Part shown: positions 6,764-15,387 of the stretch, in pieces
Numbering within the stretch: the first letter of the stretch is position 1
Layout of the letters: the number at the start of each line of letters is the position of its first letter
Source: Opitutia bacterium UBA7374
GTDB taxonomy: Bacteria > Verrucomicrobiota > Verrucomicrobiia > Opitutales > Coraliomargaritaceae
Assembly: GCA_002469895.1 (NCBI GenBank)
Contig: DKOA01000036.1
Coordinates: 1 to 27,644, forward strand
Direction of reading: 5' to 3'
Length of the DNA stretch: 27,644 bases
Position numbers and translations under genes: made by a program
The notes under the pieces: model-generated
What the model saw: only the letters and a program-made list of their open reading frames with translations
Told to the model about the DNA's origin: nothing
The model's database searches: none

Positions 6764-9700
6764 CTAATTGAATTCGATGCGCAGACGGGCAAAACCGGCA
6801 TCATCGATGATCGGTAGCCGGTGCTTCACCACTTCAAAGTCATCCGATTCTATCTCCGTCGTAAAAACCGGGAGCGATTCCAGCAAGCTGTCGATTTGCA
6901 GCCCACTCTCCACCCTATAATTTAAGCCACGTTGCCCATAATCCCGCCGCCGCATATAAGATATCTCCAAATATTCAGCATCCTCCATTGCCAGCTTTGA
7001 CTGTGCGAGGAAAGACGTGTCTGTATCTCTTTCCGTAGGATGTCGCCCCAAGGCATATTCTGCTAAGTTGTTCAGGCCATCCAGATCTGGATCGTCAATG
7101 AACCGAACCTGGCTACCCAAACCGGTAAAAAAGCGAGTCCACGCATGGAAGGCCGATACCTTCTCTCCGCTTGTCGTCGGATCAGAAAGATTCACTCGCG
7201 CCACCGCCGTTTGCTCTCCCGACTGAACCGACACCTCAAAAACGTAGTCACCGGGTTCACCCAGCGCTGCCTGAGTCTGGAGAGCTCCGGTATCCGAAAA
7301 GACAACCGCCCCCGGCCCGGAAACTTTTCGCCACTCTATCGAGGTGATTCCATTCTGCAGCATCGATAGATCCCGAACAGCCGCCTGCAGCGATATCCGG
7401 TTTCCCTTTCTCGTGCCTGCATCTATCCAAGCAATCACCCGATCCGCAAAATGCCCCTCCCCATCCCAACTATATAATTGCCTCCAAATAGATCCGGTAC
7501 GCTGTAAAGGCAGGGTCATGCGAGAGAGCACATCTTCACCCAGTCGATCTTCGAGTTGGGCATAGTACAGTGATCTGGGAGAAACCGATAGATTTGCCGA
7601 ATACCAAATGCCATACGCTTCCTCACTCTGCGTACTTTTTCTTCGCACATTATAGGTGTTCCCAACACTCCAATTCATCCCACTGCGTGGAGCATCGCAG
7701 ATCATGTCATCTGCCCGGCAGTTCCAAAACATAATCTGAGCACCCCGCCAACCATGACCGCTTCCGGAAGTGGTGGCATTTTGCGCATTAATATCATTAT
7801 CCGTCCTTACATTGTCATATAATTGCCCAGTCGCCCAACGATGATGCGGCCCAACATCCGAACGTGCATCGGTCGCTAAACAATCGACAAAAACATTCGG
7901 GCCCGGTGTTTGCGAACCACTCACATAATCATGCCGACCACTGCGTGTGAGACAGCGCTGAAATAATAAATGGCAGGAGTCATCGATGTTAAAGGAGTAG
8001 CGATTCCCGCCTATAATTCGGGACTTGTGATCGAGCATCGCACAATCTTCTACGGTGATGTATTGGCTATTATTTTGAATCGATATCAACCCATAACCAA
8101 AGTATTTGCCCGTCACCTGCCGCACCCATGAATTACGAACACTCCGCATGTTGATGCCCGACCAACCATGTTCGTCGAGGGAGGCGTCATTCGGATCAAA
8201 ATCATCGCCCACGAGATCACCACTTGTCGTAGTAAAAGAAGACTCCAGACGAATGCCTTCAAAGCCAATCTCTTCAATCGCCCCATTAAACGTATACTCA
8301 TAGACCCGACCGCCGCCATGAAATGAAGCGACCGGCATGACGATGGGAGACTCCACAGTCACCAGGTTTCCCACAATTGACTCTATTTTTCTTCTAAATC
8401 GCTGGGTGTACCCGGAAGCTGACCAGCCATAGTACTTGCCATCTGGCGTTTCGTAATCTTCGTCCGCGTCCAAGTGGAAGATATCCTGCAACCAGCTCTC
8501 ATTGGGCGTCACTTCAATGATCATAGTATCGCCGGGGGATAAAGTTGACGTATCTTCAATATGAAAACTCTTTGCCCCCGTCGGGACATAGTCATCTACA
8601 ATTAGAAAAGTTGACCCCCTTCTCTGTGGGCTCCCGCTACCAGAAACTTCAAAGAGGTTCGACTTACTTGTAGACGTATAAGTTATCCGGGTACCACCCG
8701 CTTCCTGAGAACCGGCACCACGGATTACGATACCGCTTCGATTAATCGTCAGTGTACGGGAGACCGTATAGTCACCCGCCTCCAGATATAAAGCACCGCG
8801 ATGACCGTTTTCATCCGGAGTCCTATTTTCTATCTGGTCGATTGCACTTTGGATCCGATTGGTGTCATCGCCGGACCCATTGTCCGACAAAGTCAATACC
8901 GCAGGAACAAATGGAATCGACACACCTCCTTCACGGTACCCCACAGTGGAAAAGTCCGGCACGGTATTTACCGCATTGGTTTGGCCGATATTTGCATACC
9001 CTGAGTAACTCAGCTTGCCATTACTTTCCGTCACTAAGTTCTGAATCCCGCTGTACGGCTCATTGGCAATTTGCTGTGGAGTAATCGCCAGCCCATTAAA
9101 TTGCCCGGCAGATGCACCAGTCGCCTTTTCCCAAAGAAATTTAACCGAACTAGTCTGGCTGTCCCAAGTACTGCCGGTGGTAAAATCAACGACCAGAGAC
9201 TCCGTTCCGGAGGTGACCGATGCATAAGTAACATCTCCGTCAATTGGCGTAAATTGACTATCCCGATCATAGACAGGCTCTACATTCCCGAACAAATAGA
9301 GTGTGTATCTCGTGCGTGGACTCAGGTCCAGATTTGAAATAGAAACGGTAATTGGCGTGTTACTATTATTTAAATAATCGCGCATCAGATCCGGTGAATG
9401 TTGCAAATTCTGGGCAAATGAGTTGCTCAGCGCGAAGGAGCGGAATCCACCCGGATATGTAGTGTACTCGGAAGCAAAAGTAAGAACGGGTGCCCCGTCA
9501 TCTGCCTCCAGTGAAACATTTCCGACCACCCCATTATTTTCCAAGATGGTTTTATCACTACCATCGACAAAATCTACGAATTCGGTGCCATTTAAACCAG
9601 TGACCCCCACATTGGAAAAATCAACTGCCGTAGTATCTGTTGATGAGTTCCATCGATTACTGTCATAAAAATCAATGAGCACAGAATATGCGGAGGCAAT

Positions 9701-10399
9701 AGCGAGGCCGTTAAATTGAGCAGATGGGCCATCGCCCTCTTCCCAGATAAAATCAATCGAATCCGATTCCGGATCCCAACGGGCACCAGTCTGAAAATGT
9801 ACTGATAGATACTCTTTAACCGGGCTTATCGCAGCAAAAGTAACCCGATCATTGTTTACAGGCGTAAACTGGCTGCTCCGTAAACTGGTAGAGGCCACTG
9901 AACCAAATAAATAAAGCGTATACCAAGCGTTTGGCTCAAGATTGAGTTTCTCAATAGAGACGAATATGGAGTTATTGTTATTATTAATATAATCAAGCAT
10001 CAGATCGGGGGCAAAATCCAGATCTGTAGATAACTCTGCGCTCAGTGCCATCGCGCGATATCCGCCGACATACTCACTCGTGTCATCGGATCGAAATCGC
10101 ATTCGGACTTCATTATTATCCGACTCTAAAACCGCACTCAGAGGGCTCCCATCGATAAAAATAACCGGCTCGCTTCCATTAAGTCCCCTGACTCCGGCAG
10201 CTGAGAAGTCTGCAGCTGTAGTGTTTTTTGAAGTATCACTGTCCGTAGCGTCATAAATATCAATCAGGTACGGCAATTCCTGAGCACCCGCGAAAGGAAG
10301 AAAACATCCGGCCAGTTGAAGCTGCAAAAAAAGGACGAGGCGGTCAGGTACCCGATAGATGCGTTTCCATATGCTAACTATGTACTTGGGGAGTAACAT
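6764..10399 (-). CDS. Secreted right-handed beta-helix (pectin-lyase-like) protein with duplicated N-terminal module
   Basis: 1211 residues with a signal peptide (hydrophobic core about 20-37, cleavage near GAQ 38-40). Residues 45-237 and 240-441 are two copies of one beta-rich module (shared landmarks: DFS..GV.GLNG, PDLM.DY, YTLYLFG, SQFTP, QFNGLAI). Residues about 480-965 form a pectin-lyase-like beta-helix starting with GDDTNRIQSAIDQI and ALYLEAGDYTVSRTLTI, and containing GPHHRWATGQLYDNVR and GHGWRGAQIMFWNC. A PKD-like segment (about 985-1073) follows, then the tail with DPDLDGLNNLAEYALG (1103-1118), common at the C-termini of secreted Verrucomicrobiota proteins. It could be a polysaccharide lyase, glycosidase or binding protein; I cannot place it in a named family. 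Start is the ATG at 10399. It probably acts outside the cell or at the surface. Confidence 0.8.
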   Translation of the reverse strand: MLLPKYIVSIWKRIYRVPDRLVLFLQLQLAGCFLPFAGAQELPYLIDIYDATDSDTSKNTTAADFSAAGVRGLNGSEPVIFIDGSPLSAVLESDNNEVRMRFRSDDTSEYVGGYRAMALSAELSTDLDFAPDLMLDYINNNNNSIFVSIEKLNLEPNAWYTLYLFGSVASTSLRSSQFTPVNNDRVTFAAISPVKEYLSVHFQTGARWDPESDSIDFIWEEGDGPSAQFNGLAIASAYSVLIDFYDSNRWNSSTDTTAVDFSNVGVTGLNGTEFVDFVDGSDKTILENNGVVGNVSLEADDGAPVLTFASEYTTYPGGFRSFALSNSFAQNLQHSPDLMRDYLNNSNTPITVSISNLDLSPRTRYTLYLFGNVEPVYDRDSQFTPIDGDVTYASVTSGTESLVVDFTTGSTWDSQTSSVKFLWEKATGASAGQFNGLAITPQQIANEPYSGIQNLVTESNGKLSYSGYANIGQTNAVNTVPDFSTVGYREGGVSIPFVPAVLTLSDNGSGDDTNRIQSAIDQIENRTPDENGHRGALYLEAGDYTVSRTLTINRSGIVIRGAGSQEAGGTRITYTSTSKSNLFEVSGSGSPQRRGSTFLIVDDYVPTGAKSFHIEDTSTLSPGDTMIIEVTPNESWLQDIFHLDADEDYETPDGKYYGWSASGYTQRFRRKIESIVGNLVTVESPIVMPVASFHGGGRVYEYTFNGAIEEIGFEGIRLESSFTTTSGDLVGDDFDPNDASLDEHGWSGINMRSVRNSWVRQVTGKYFGYGLISIQNNSQYITVEDCAMLDHKSRIIGGNRYSFNIDDSCHLLFQRCLTRSGRHDYVSGSQTPGPNVFVDCLATDARSDVGPHHRWATGQLYDNVRTDNDINAQNATTSGSGHGWRGAQIMFWNCRADDMICDAPRSGMNWSVGNTYNVRRKSTQSEEAYGIWYSANLSVSPRSLYYAQLEDRLGEDVLSRMTLPLQRTGSIWRQLYSWDGEGHFADRVIAWIDAGTRKGNRISLQAAVRDLSMLQNGITSIEWRKVSGPGAVVFSDTGALQTQAALGEPGDYVFEVSVQSGEQTAVARVNLSDPTTSGEKVSAFHAWTRFFTGLGSQVRFIDDPDLDGLNNLAEYALGRHPTERDTDTSFLAQSKLAMEDAEYLEISYMRRRDYGQRGLNYRVESGLQIDSLLESLPVFTTEIESDDFEVVKHRLPIIDDAGFARLRIEFN
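9077..9682 (-). repeat. Second copy of duplicated module in beta-helix protein (residues about 240-441)
   Basis: Protein-level tandem repeat of the module at 9689-10267. Shared landmarks in the same order are VDFSNVGVTGLNG, SPDLMRDYLNN, YTLYLFG, SQFTP, FLWE and QFNGLAI. Confidence 0.75.
9689..10267 (-). repeat. First copy of duplicated module in beta-helix protein (residues about 45-237)
   Basis: Carries ADFSAAGVRGLNG, APDLMLDYINN, YTLYLFG, SQFTP, FIWEEGDGPSAQFNGLAI. It matches the following copy landmark by landmark, so the pair arose by internal duplication and has since diverged. Confidence 0.75.
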
Positions 10400-10469
10400 T
10401 TAGAGATAACGAATAGACGAATCGAGCACTTAGATAAATGCTCAAAATGTAATAAAAATATGAATTTAA

Positions 10470-10487
10470 CCTGATGGACGAGTCAGG
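10470..10487 (-). terminator. Possible terminator after the 272-residue secreted protein gene
   Basis: CCTGA (10470-10474) pairs with TCAGG (10483-10487). On the minus strand it is followed by TTAAATTCATATTTTTATT, an interrupted U-rich run. It lies 17 bp past the stop at 10504. The stem is short, so this is tentative. Confidence 0.35.
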
Positions 10488-10503
10488 ATGAGAACTGCCC
10501 CAA

Positions 10504-11322
10504 TTATTCCTCTGTATCATCCATATCAATTAGTTCAGCCTGACGCTCAGAAAGTTCGACCAATTCTGTTTGTCGTTTTTTAGGCGGTAGCTTAGCGGCC
10601 GTTTCGGCATCCAAAGCGCGCGCGGAATCCGGGTCCAGATAAGAAACACTATAGGCCTTGAGTCGACGTGGATTTTGCTCATCTGGGTAGACGAACAAAA
10701 ACATCGAATGATCCGGATTCATTCGCAAGCTAGATAAATAGGCCTTCACCGCTTTCTTTTCAAACAGCTTGTAGACCGTCAATTCGAAGCGATTGTTTGC
10801 ATCCAGAGTAATCGGCGCGATGTCAATTTTCCCGGATGGCAACTTAAAATCCTCACTTCCTGCGATCACCCGGATGGGCTGCTCTGCTTTATTGATTACA
10901 ACCAAACTATTCGGCCGACTGAGCTGTAAGTCTTTGCTAAAGACAGAAAAAACCAGAGGGTCTTTTTCTCCGACTTTTACATCGATCAAAAAAAGCAGAG
11001 TACTGTTAGAAGCGGATTCCGGAATATTCAGACTTTCCACCTGGATCCGGTTGACCGATCCGTCACTGAGTGGTTTTTCGATAAAGAAATCGAGCGAAGG
11101 ATCTCCTGTATAATCATATACTTTGGAAAAGGATGCATTGGGTACCGTTACATCAACAACCTCTCCTCCGTTCTGATACTTCAACTCACGAATCGTCTGA
11201 TCGAGGCATAAAAGTTGAAATTTGAACGTACGCGTCTGTTCGGCGGGTTGCCCGTGCACCGTGAGGATACTGACAACAAGCAAATTGCAGAGCACTGATA
11301 GGAACACCGAGGATACGTTCAT
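10504..11322 (-). CDS. Secreted protein of unknown function, partner of the giant prepilin-like protein
   Basis: I do not recognise this family. The 272-residue product has a signal peptide (hydrophobic core about 7-22, likely cleavage after VHG) and a beta-rich, highly charged body with no cysteine beyond the one or two near the N-terminus and no obvious catalytic motif. The C-terminal 40 residues are rich in Glu, Arg and Lys (LPPKKRQTELVELSERQAEL) and probably helical. Its ATG lies one base after the stop codon of the 1287-residue prepilin-like gene, so the two are almost certainly translated as a pair and probably act together. The name 'cassette partner' is inference from that coupling. 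Export to periplasm or surface is likely. Confidence 0.75.
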   Translation of the reverse strand: MNVSSVFLSVLCNLLVVSILTVHGQPAEQTRTFKFQLLCLDQTIRELKYQNGGEVVDVTVPNASFSKVYDYTGDPSLDFFIEKPLSDGSVNRIQVESLNIPESASNSTLLFLIDVKVGEKDPLVFSVFSKDLQLSRPNSLVVINKAEQPIRVIAGSEDFKLPSGKIDIAPITLDANNRFELTVYKLFEKKAVKAYLSSLRMNPDHSMFLFVYPDEQNPRRLKAYSVSYLDPDSARALDAETAAKLPPKKRQTELVELSERQAELIDMDDTEE

Positions 11323-11323
11323 A

Positions 11324-14300
11324 CTAAATTTCAGATTCCTCCAGCCAACGAAAACTTACAATAGTAAAGCGACGTCCGAAATCTTGATTCAGCGGGCTTA
11401 CAATCTCATCGGGTGCCAATATCGGAGAGTCCGCTGCGGCATCCATATATTCAATATTTCGCTGAATCACCGCCTCGCACCAAACTTCGGATGACTTACC
11501 ACCAACGCCTGATTCACCACGCGCACGAATGAGGAAGGTATCGGATCGGGTATCCAGAACGGGACCAAGCGCGCTTAATAAGTCACCTTGCATAAGCGAA
11601 CCGGGAGCGTACGGCTGCTTTCCAGAATTCACATCTGATTTCTCAATTGCCTTATGCAAGGCTCCGGATTCACCTTTTTCCTCATTGCTCAATTGCCGGT
11701 TGATGAAATGCGATAGACTCAGAAATGGACCTCTCGCTTTAACCTGCTGAACAATATTTGCCGCCAGAGAGTCCAGCGTCTCCTCTTCTGATATCGGATA
11801 ACCCGCTTCGGACTCATTATAAATTCGTATATCCGGGATCGACTGGAAGCCCTCCCACTCACTTGAATCTTCTTCCAGAGTCGGCATGCGCAGGAATAAA
11901 TTATCAAAGGTGCTGAAACTACCGATTGGCTCGATCGAGCGCATAGATCCCAGAAGAGCGGCCCAGGCTTTTACACTGGTTGAGTTCACATTAAAGGATC
12001 CGTCAACCAACAACTCAACAGCCGAGGTCTGGAAGTCTTCCAAATTGACAGCCTGATCGGGATTCGAGTCGCGTAATTGAATCCGCGAGTTGGGCAAATC
12101 CTCTCCATTGAGCGCATCTGCGATGGTATCTTCGTAATGCTTATCGAGCGATGAGAGAAAGTACTCATCCCAAAGCTTTGCATTATATAAATAGGAGAGA
12201 TCCGGAAAGAGATTGACTGCTACAGGTCGACTTCTCGCCGAATTCAGAGTCGTCAGAGAACCGAAAGAGAGCGTGCTGCTGTAATCTCTGTTGTAGGGAA
12301 AGTCGGACCAGTCGTTTTTCCAATCATCATAGACGCGGGTAAGATCATAATTCCCAAAACGATGTGGTATCGGTGGAAGTGAGGAACCGATGACATAGGC
12401 AGGTTCATGCCCGAAAAATCCGAGATTCGCATGTCTGTACTCCGCTATCGACATCGGTGGGCGGCGGGGCACATGGAAAAAGATGGCTCCTGAGTTCGTT
12501 GCACTATCCGCGCCCCAGTTTCCAAAACCCGTCAGGTCCGGATTACTTCCATCGTTATTGAAGCGAAACTCGGCATTTAAAGGACCGTGCTTGATTTCGT
12601 TTGGAAAGTTTACGCTGAAGACTCCATGCTCATGATCCGATAATAGGGACCGAGGATTGATATAGCCGAGGAAATCCTCCCCTTGAATACTGCCATCGGC
12701 ACCCAGGTCTTCATATTGATCGAAAGAGCGACGCTCAAAATGCATCGTATAGATCGTTTTTGTGCTGCCTCGATTCAGGGTCCACCTTTTTACATTTGCC
12801 GCGCTGGCGCTGGCATCACCAGAGACTGAGGCACGAACAATATCAATCGGTTCGTCCACTTCGCTTGTAGTATAGTTGCTCAGACTAGCGACGATATGCA
12901 CATCTCGGTTAAATCCGGTACTGCCACTCGGCATTAAAGTTGATATAGCCGTTTCCACCTCAAGACTGTCGTAGGCTTGCGGGTGAGTCGGCCATAGACC
13001 TTTAAATTCGATATTGGGAGAAGTTCGTGTACCCGTAGCAAAACTGCGCAACTCTTTCTCCAGACCATTCAAATCATAAGTCGTCGAACCACCTTGTGCC
13101 ATTGTATGAATCGCACCCGCCCCAGAATTATGGACAAAGGTCTTTACCTCGCCGGGTTCGAAAACACCCAAACCTGTGCGAGGAATGAATATGGGATAAT
13201 CCACCGCATTGGTTGAAGGAGACCTCCTCGAACCGCTGGATGATACGGTATCGACGTAGCGAATATTTCCGGACGTGCGAACCCGCAGCACACGCCCACT
13301 ATCGACAGTGCCATGAACGCCTCCGGAGTACAAATTTGTGAAAGAACTAGGCGTCGACAAAAGCGCCACGGGTTTGGACCAAACATTTTCGGGAACCTTG
13401 CCTGCGTAAGTGGCACTGGGCTCTAGCCTAAAATCGATGAAGTTCTGGTTACCCATCAACTGAAGAAGCATTCCTTTGGATGGTTCTATCGAAACATCAT
13501 AAGGATTGGTTAATTCAAGTAACGGATAATACTTTAACAAGACTCTGCCATTCAGGGTGTACTCCACCTGTACAGAGAGGATCAACTCGGAGACTAAGGG
13601 AGCTAATGGATAGGTAATAAAATCCTCTTCTTCAGGGAAATGAGTCGGCCCTTCTGCAGCACCCAGATCTAATTTGCTTTTAGAATCCGGACGGAAGAGC
13701 ATCCCCTTGTAACGAGTCAAGTGATTGTAGGATTGCGGACGAGGATTCCCCCCAACTGCATTTAAGCGTCGGCCCTCGCCGTCAAAATTCATCCCGGCCA
13801 TGACCCCACGCCGAATACGACTCGTCCATCCCCTTCTTTGCGCATAACTCTCTGCAATATGAGCCGGCTGGGAAAGAATGGAAGGCGAGGAAGAAGTCGG
13901 CGCATCCATATATCGGTACAAGTTATGGTGATAGCCAAGCAAGCTCCAGCGCGCTAGGGAAATGTCCCTTCCCTGAGCTGCTAAAATATTGCCATAAATA
14001 TCTGTCTGCGAGGTCGGCCGATTCGAGACATCCTCAAATGAGACCGATTCGATCACATCGATGTAGTTCCGTACGTTATATTCACCCCCATCTACCAGAC
14101 GAGAGTACATCCATGACTCGTTACCCGGGTCTCTACGGTCGTTGGGCAGCGCCATGTAATTGAATACATCCCGACGACGACTGTCATGACGCCGGAGGTA
14201 CAAGCTCCTATCAGGAATATCGAAAGCGAGCGAAAGATCGTCCTTCAAGCCACCTTTGGTCGGGCTGGTAAGCAATCCGAAACCATGCACAGTGAAATCA

Positions 14301-15187
14301 TGGAAATACCCGGCCGCAGAGAGGTTATTGGCGCCTCCTCCGTTAAGTATATCAATCGAGTCCACCGACTGTACGCTTGCCCAATCCGCTATATCTGAAC
14401 CGAACAGCCCCAGAGGCACCTCCGGGCCATTGCGCAAAGCCAGCGTCGAACGGATCGACTGCGATTGGAAGTCGCTTTCTCCATAGAGTGGATCCTCGAT
14501 ATTAATCTTTGCCTTCTGAGACTCATCACTGACCCACCAGCTGTAGGAATCCTGACGATTCGGATTTTGGTCAATTGATATAGTAACTTTAGGTGCATAA
14601 ATCGCGTCATCGGAGCCCCCCGCGGCACCGCTCAAGTTGGCCGGCAGGGAAGCCATTTTGGCCTCCTCCCCCACACTGTATTCTGCTGTCGGCGATACCC
14701 GTTCACGCTCATCCGTACTCACTAGCCAGGTCCGCGCTAAATCTAATTTGGTCGCCTTGGTAAAACTATCCCATCCGGCTTGGCGCTCGTAAGTCTGCTC
14801 ACCGCCCGCCCTGGGATAGGGTTCTTCGTCGGTATCCCATACCGGGGCTGTATCCCAAACACCCAGCCAATGCGGTCGTTTAATCTGCTCCTCATTGCCC
14901 GCATCACTTAGAAAAATGTCTGCTTTCGCGGTGCTCACCTGGTCAACCCCCGTATATCGCTGCAGGTTGCCGATGGCAATTTGCAGAGCCAGCTTGGCAT
15001 TCTCCTCCGCCAACAACCGATTGGACCGTGAGGAGGAACTTCCCAGTTCAACCCGGATCAAACTCGACAAACTGAGCAAAAGGAGCAGTAGAAAGCTCAT
15101 CAAGCTCAGCGCAACCATCAGGGCAAAGGCCCCTTGCCGCGAATGGCTGGTCTTTTCTAAATCAAGGTATTGAGGGACAGGTTTCAT
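11324..15187 (-). CDS. Giant prepilin-like secreted protein, Verru_Chthon cassette protein A-like
   Basis: 1287 residues from the ATG at 15187 (a TTG 18 bases upstream is also in frame but less likely). The N-terminus is like a type IV prepilin or PilX: a polar leader (EKTSHSRQGA) then one long hydrophobic helix (about 21-44, FALMVALSLMSFLLLLLLSL), then VELGSSSSRSNRLLAEENAKLALQIAIGNLQRYTG. That pattern, with an 'AxxNAxxALxxAIGxLQ' helix, is what I know from the Verru_Chthon cassette protein A family of Verrucomicrobium and Chthoniobacter. The remaining approximately 1200 residues are Ser/Asp/Asn-rich with no enzymatic motif I recognise. Function of the family is unknown; an extracellular filament or surface assembly handled by a pilus-type or type II secretion machine is plausible. 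It is followed after one base by the small secreted partner. Confidence 0.78.
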   Translation of the reverse strand: MKPVPQYLDLEKTSHSRQGAFALMVALSLMSFLLLLLLSLSSLIRVELGSSSSRSNRLLAEENAKLALQIAIGNLQRYTGVDQVSTAKADIFLSDAGNEEQIKRPHWLGVWDTAPVWDTDEEPYPRAGGEQTYERQAGWDSFTKATKLDLARTWLVSTDERERVSPTAEYSVGEEAKMASLPANLSGAAGGSDDAIYAPKVTISIDQNPNRQDSYSWWVSDESQKAKINIEDPLYGESDFQSQSIRSTLALRNGPEVPLGLFGSDIADWASVQSVDSIDILNGGGANNLSAAGYFHDFTVHGFGLLTSPTKGGLKDDLSLAFDIPDRSLYLRRHDSRRRDVFNYMALPNDRRDPGNESWMYSRLVDGGEYNVRNYIDVIESVSFEDVSNRPTSQTDIYGNILAAQGRDISLARWSLLGYHHNLYRYMDAPTSSSPSILSQPAHIAESYAQRRGWTSRIRRGVMAGMNFDGEGRRLNAVGGNPRPQSYNHLTRYKGMLFRPDSKSKLDLGAAEGPTHFPEEEDFITYPLAPLVSELILSVQVEYTLNGRVLLKYYPLLELTNPYDVSIEPSKGMLLQLMGNQNFIDFRLEPSATYAGKVPENVWSKPVALLSTPSSFTNLYSGGVHGTVDSGRVLRVRTSGNIRYVDTVSSSGSRRSPSTNAVDYPIFIPRTGLGVFEPGEVKTFVHNSGAGAIHTMAQGGSTTYDLNGLEKELRSFATGTRTSPNIEFKGLWPTHPQAYDSLEVETAISTLMPSGSTGFNRDVHIVASLSNYTTSEVDEPIDIVRASVSGDASASAANVKRWTLNRGSTKTIYTMHFERRSFDQYEDLGADGSIQGEDFLGYINPRSLLSDHEHGVFSVNFPNEIKHGPLNAEFRFNNDGSNPDLTGFGNWGADSATNSGAIFFHVPRRPPMSIAEYRHANLGFFGHEPAYVIGSSLPPIPHRFGNYDLTRVYDDWKNDWSDFPYNRDYSSTLSFGSLTTLNSARSRPVAVNLFPDLSYLYNAKLWDEYFLSSLDKHYEDTIADALNGEDLPNSRIQLRDSNPDQAVNLEDFQTSAVELLVDGSFNVNSTSVKAWAALLGSMRSIEPIGSFSTFDNLFLRMPTLEEDSSEWEGFQSIPDIRIYNESEAGYPISEEETLDSLAANIVQQVKARGPFLSLSHFINRQLSNEEKGESGALHKAIEKSDVNSGKQPYAPGSLMQGDLLSALGPVLDTRSDTFLIRARGESGVGGKSSEVWCEAVIQRNIEYMDAAADSPILAPDEIVSPLNQDFGRRFTIVSFRWLEESEI

Positions 15188-15236
15188 GTGGTTAGAACGA
15201 AACAAGCAAAATAAGCCACATGCGTGGGGCTGGCTT

Positions 15237-15289
15237 ACATGTTAGGTTAGCTTAACTATACATGTGCAAATGTTGTGATATTTAATATC
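15237..15289. promoter_or_regulatory. Palindrome-rich leader of the prepilin-like gene
   Basis: The 200-bp gap between the prepilin-like start and the esterase-sulfatase stop has no gene. It holds two ACATGT palindromes (15237-15242, 15260-15265), GTTA/TAAC arms between them (46-49/53-56), and GATATT-T-AATATC (15277-15289). On the minus strand TTGAGC and TATTAA with an 18-base spacer could be a -35/-10 pair. Suggestive only. Confidence 0.35.
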
Positions 15290-15387
15290 TAGCGTACAGT
15301 CATTGGCTCAAGGCGGAAGCTGTCGAGCCTATACAATCGCGTTCAGATACGAACAATCCCAAAAAGTCGACTTCCCCAGCCCTTTCC

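Noticed and set aside
6246..6767. 173-codon open frame on the plus strand
   Set aside because: Antisense to aspS and its leader, Arg/Ser-rich composition typical of a shadow frame, no recognisable domain.
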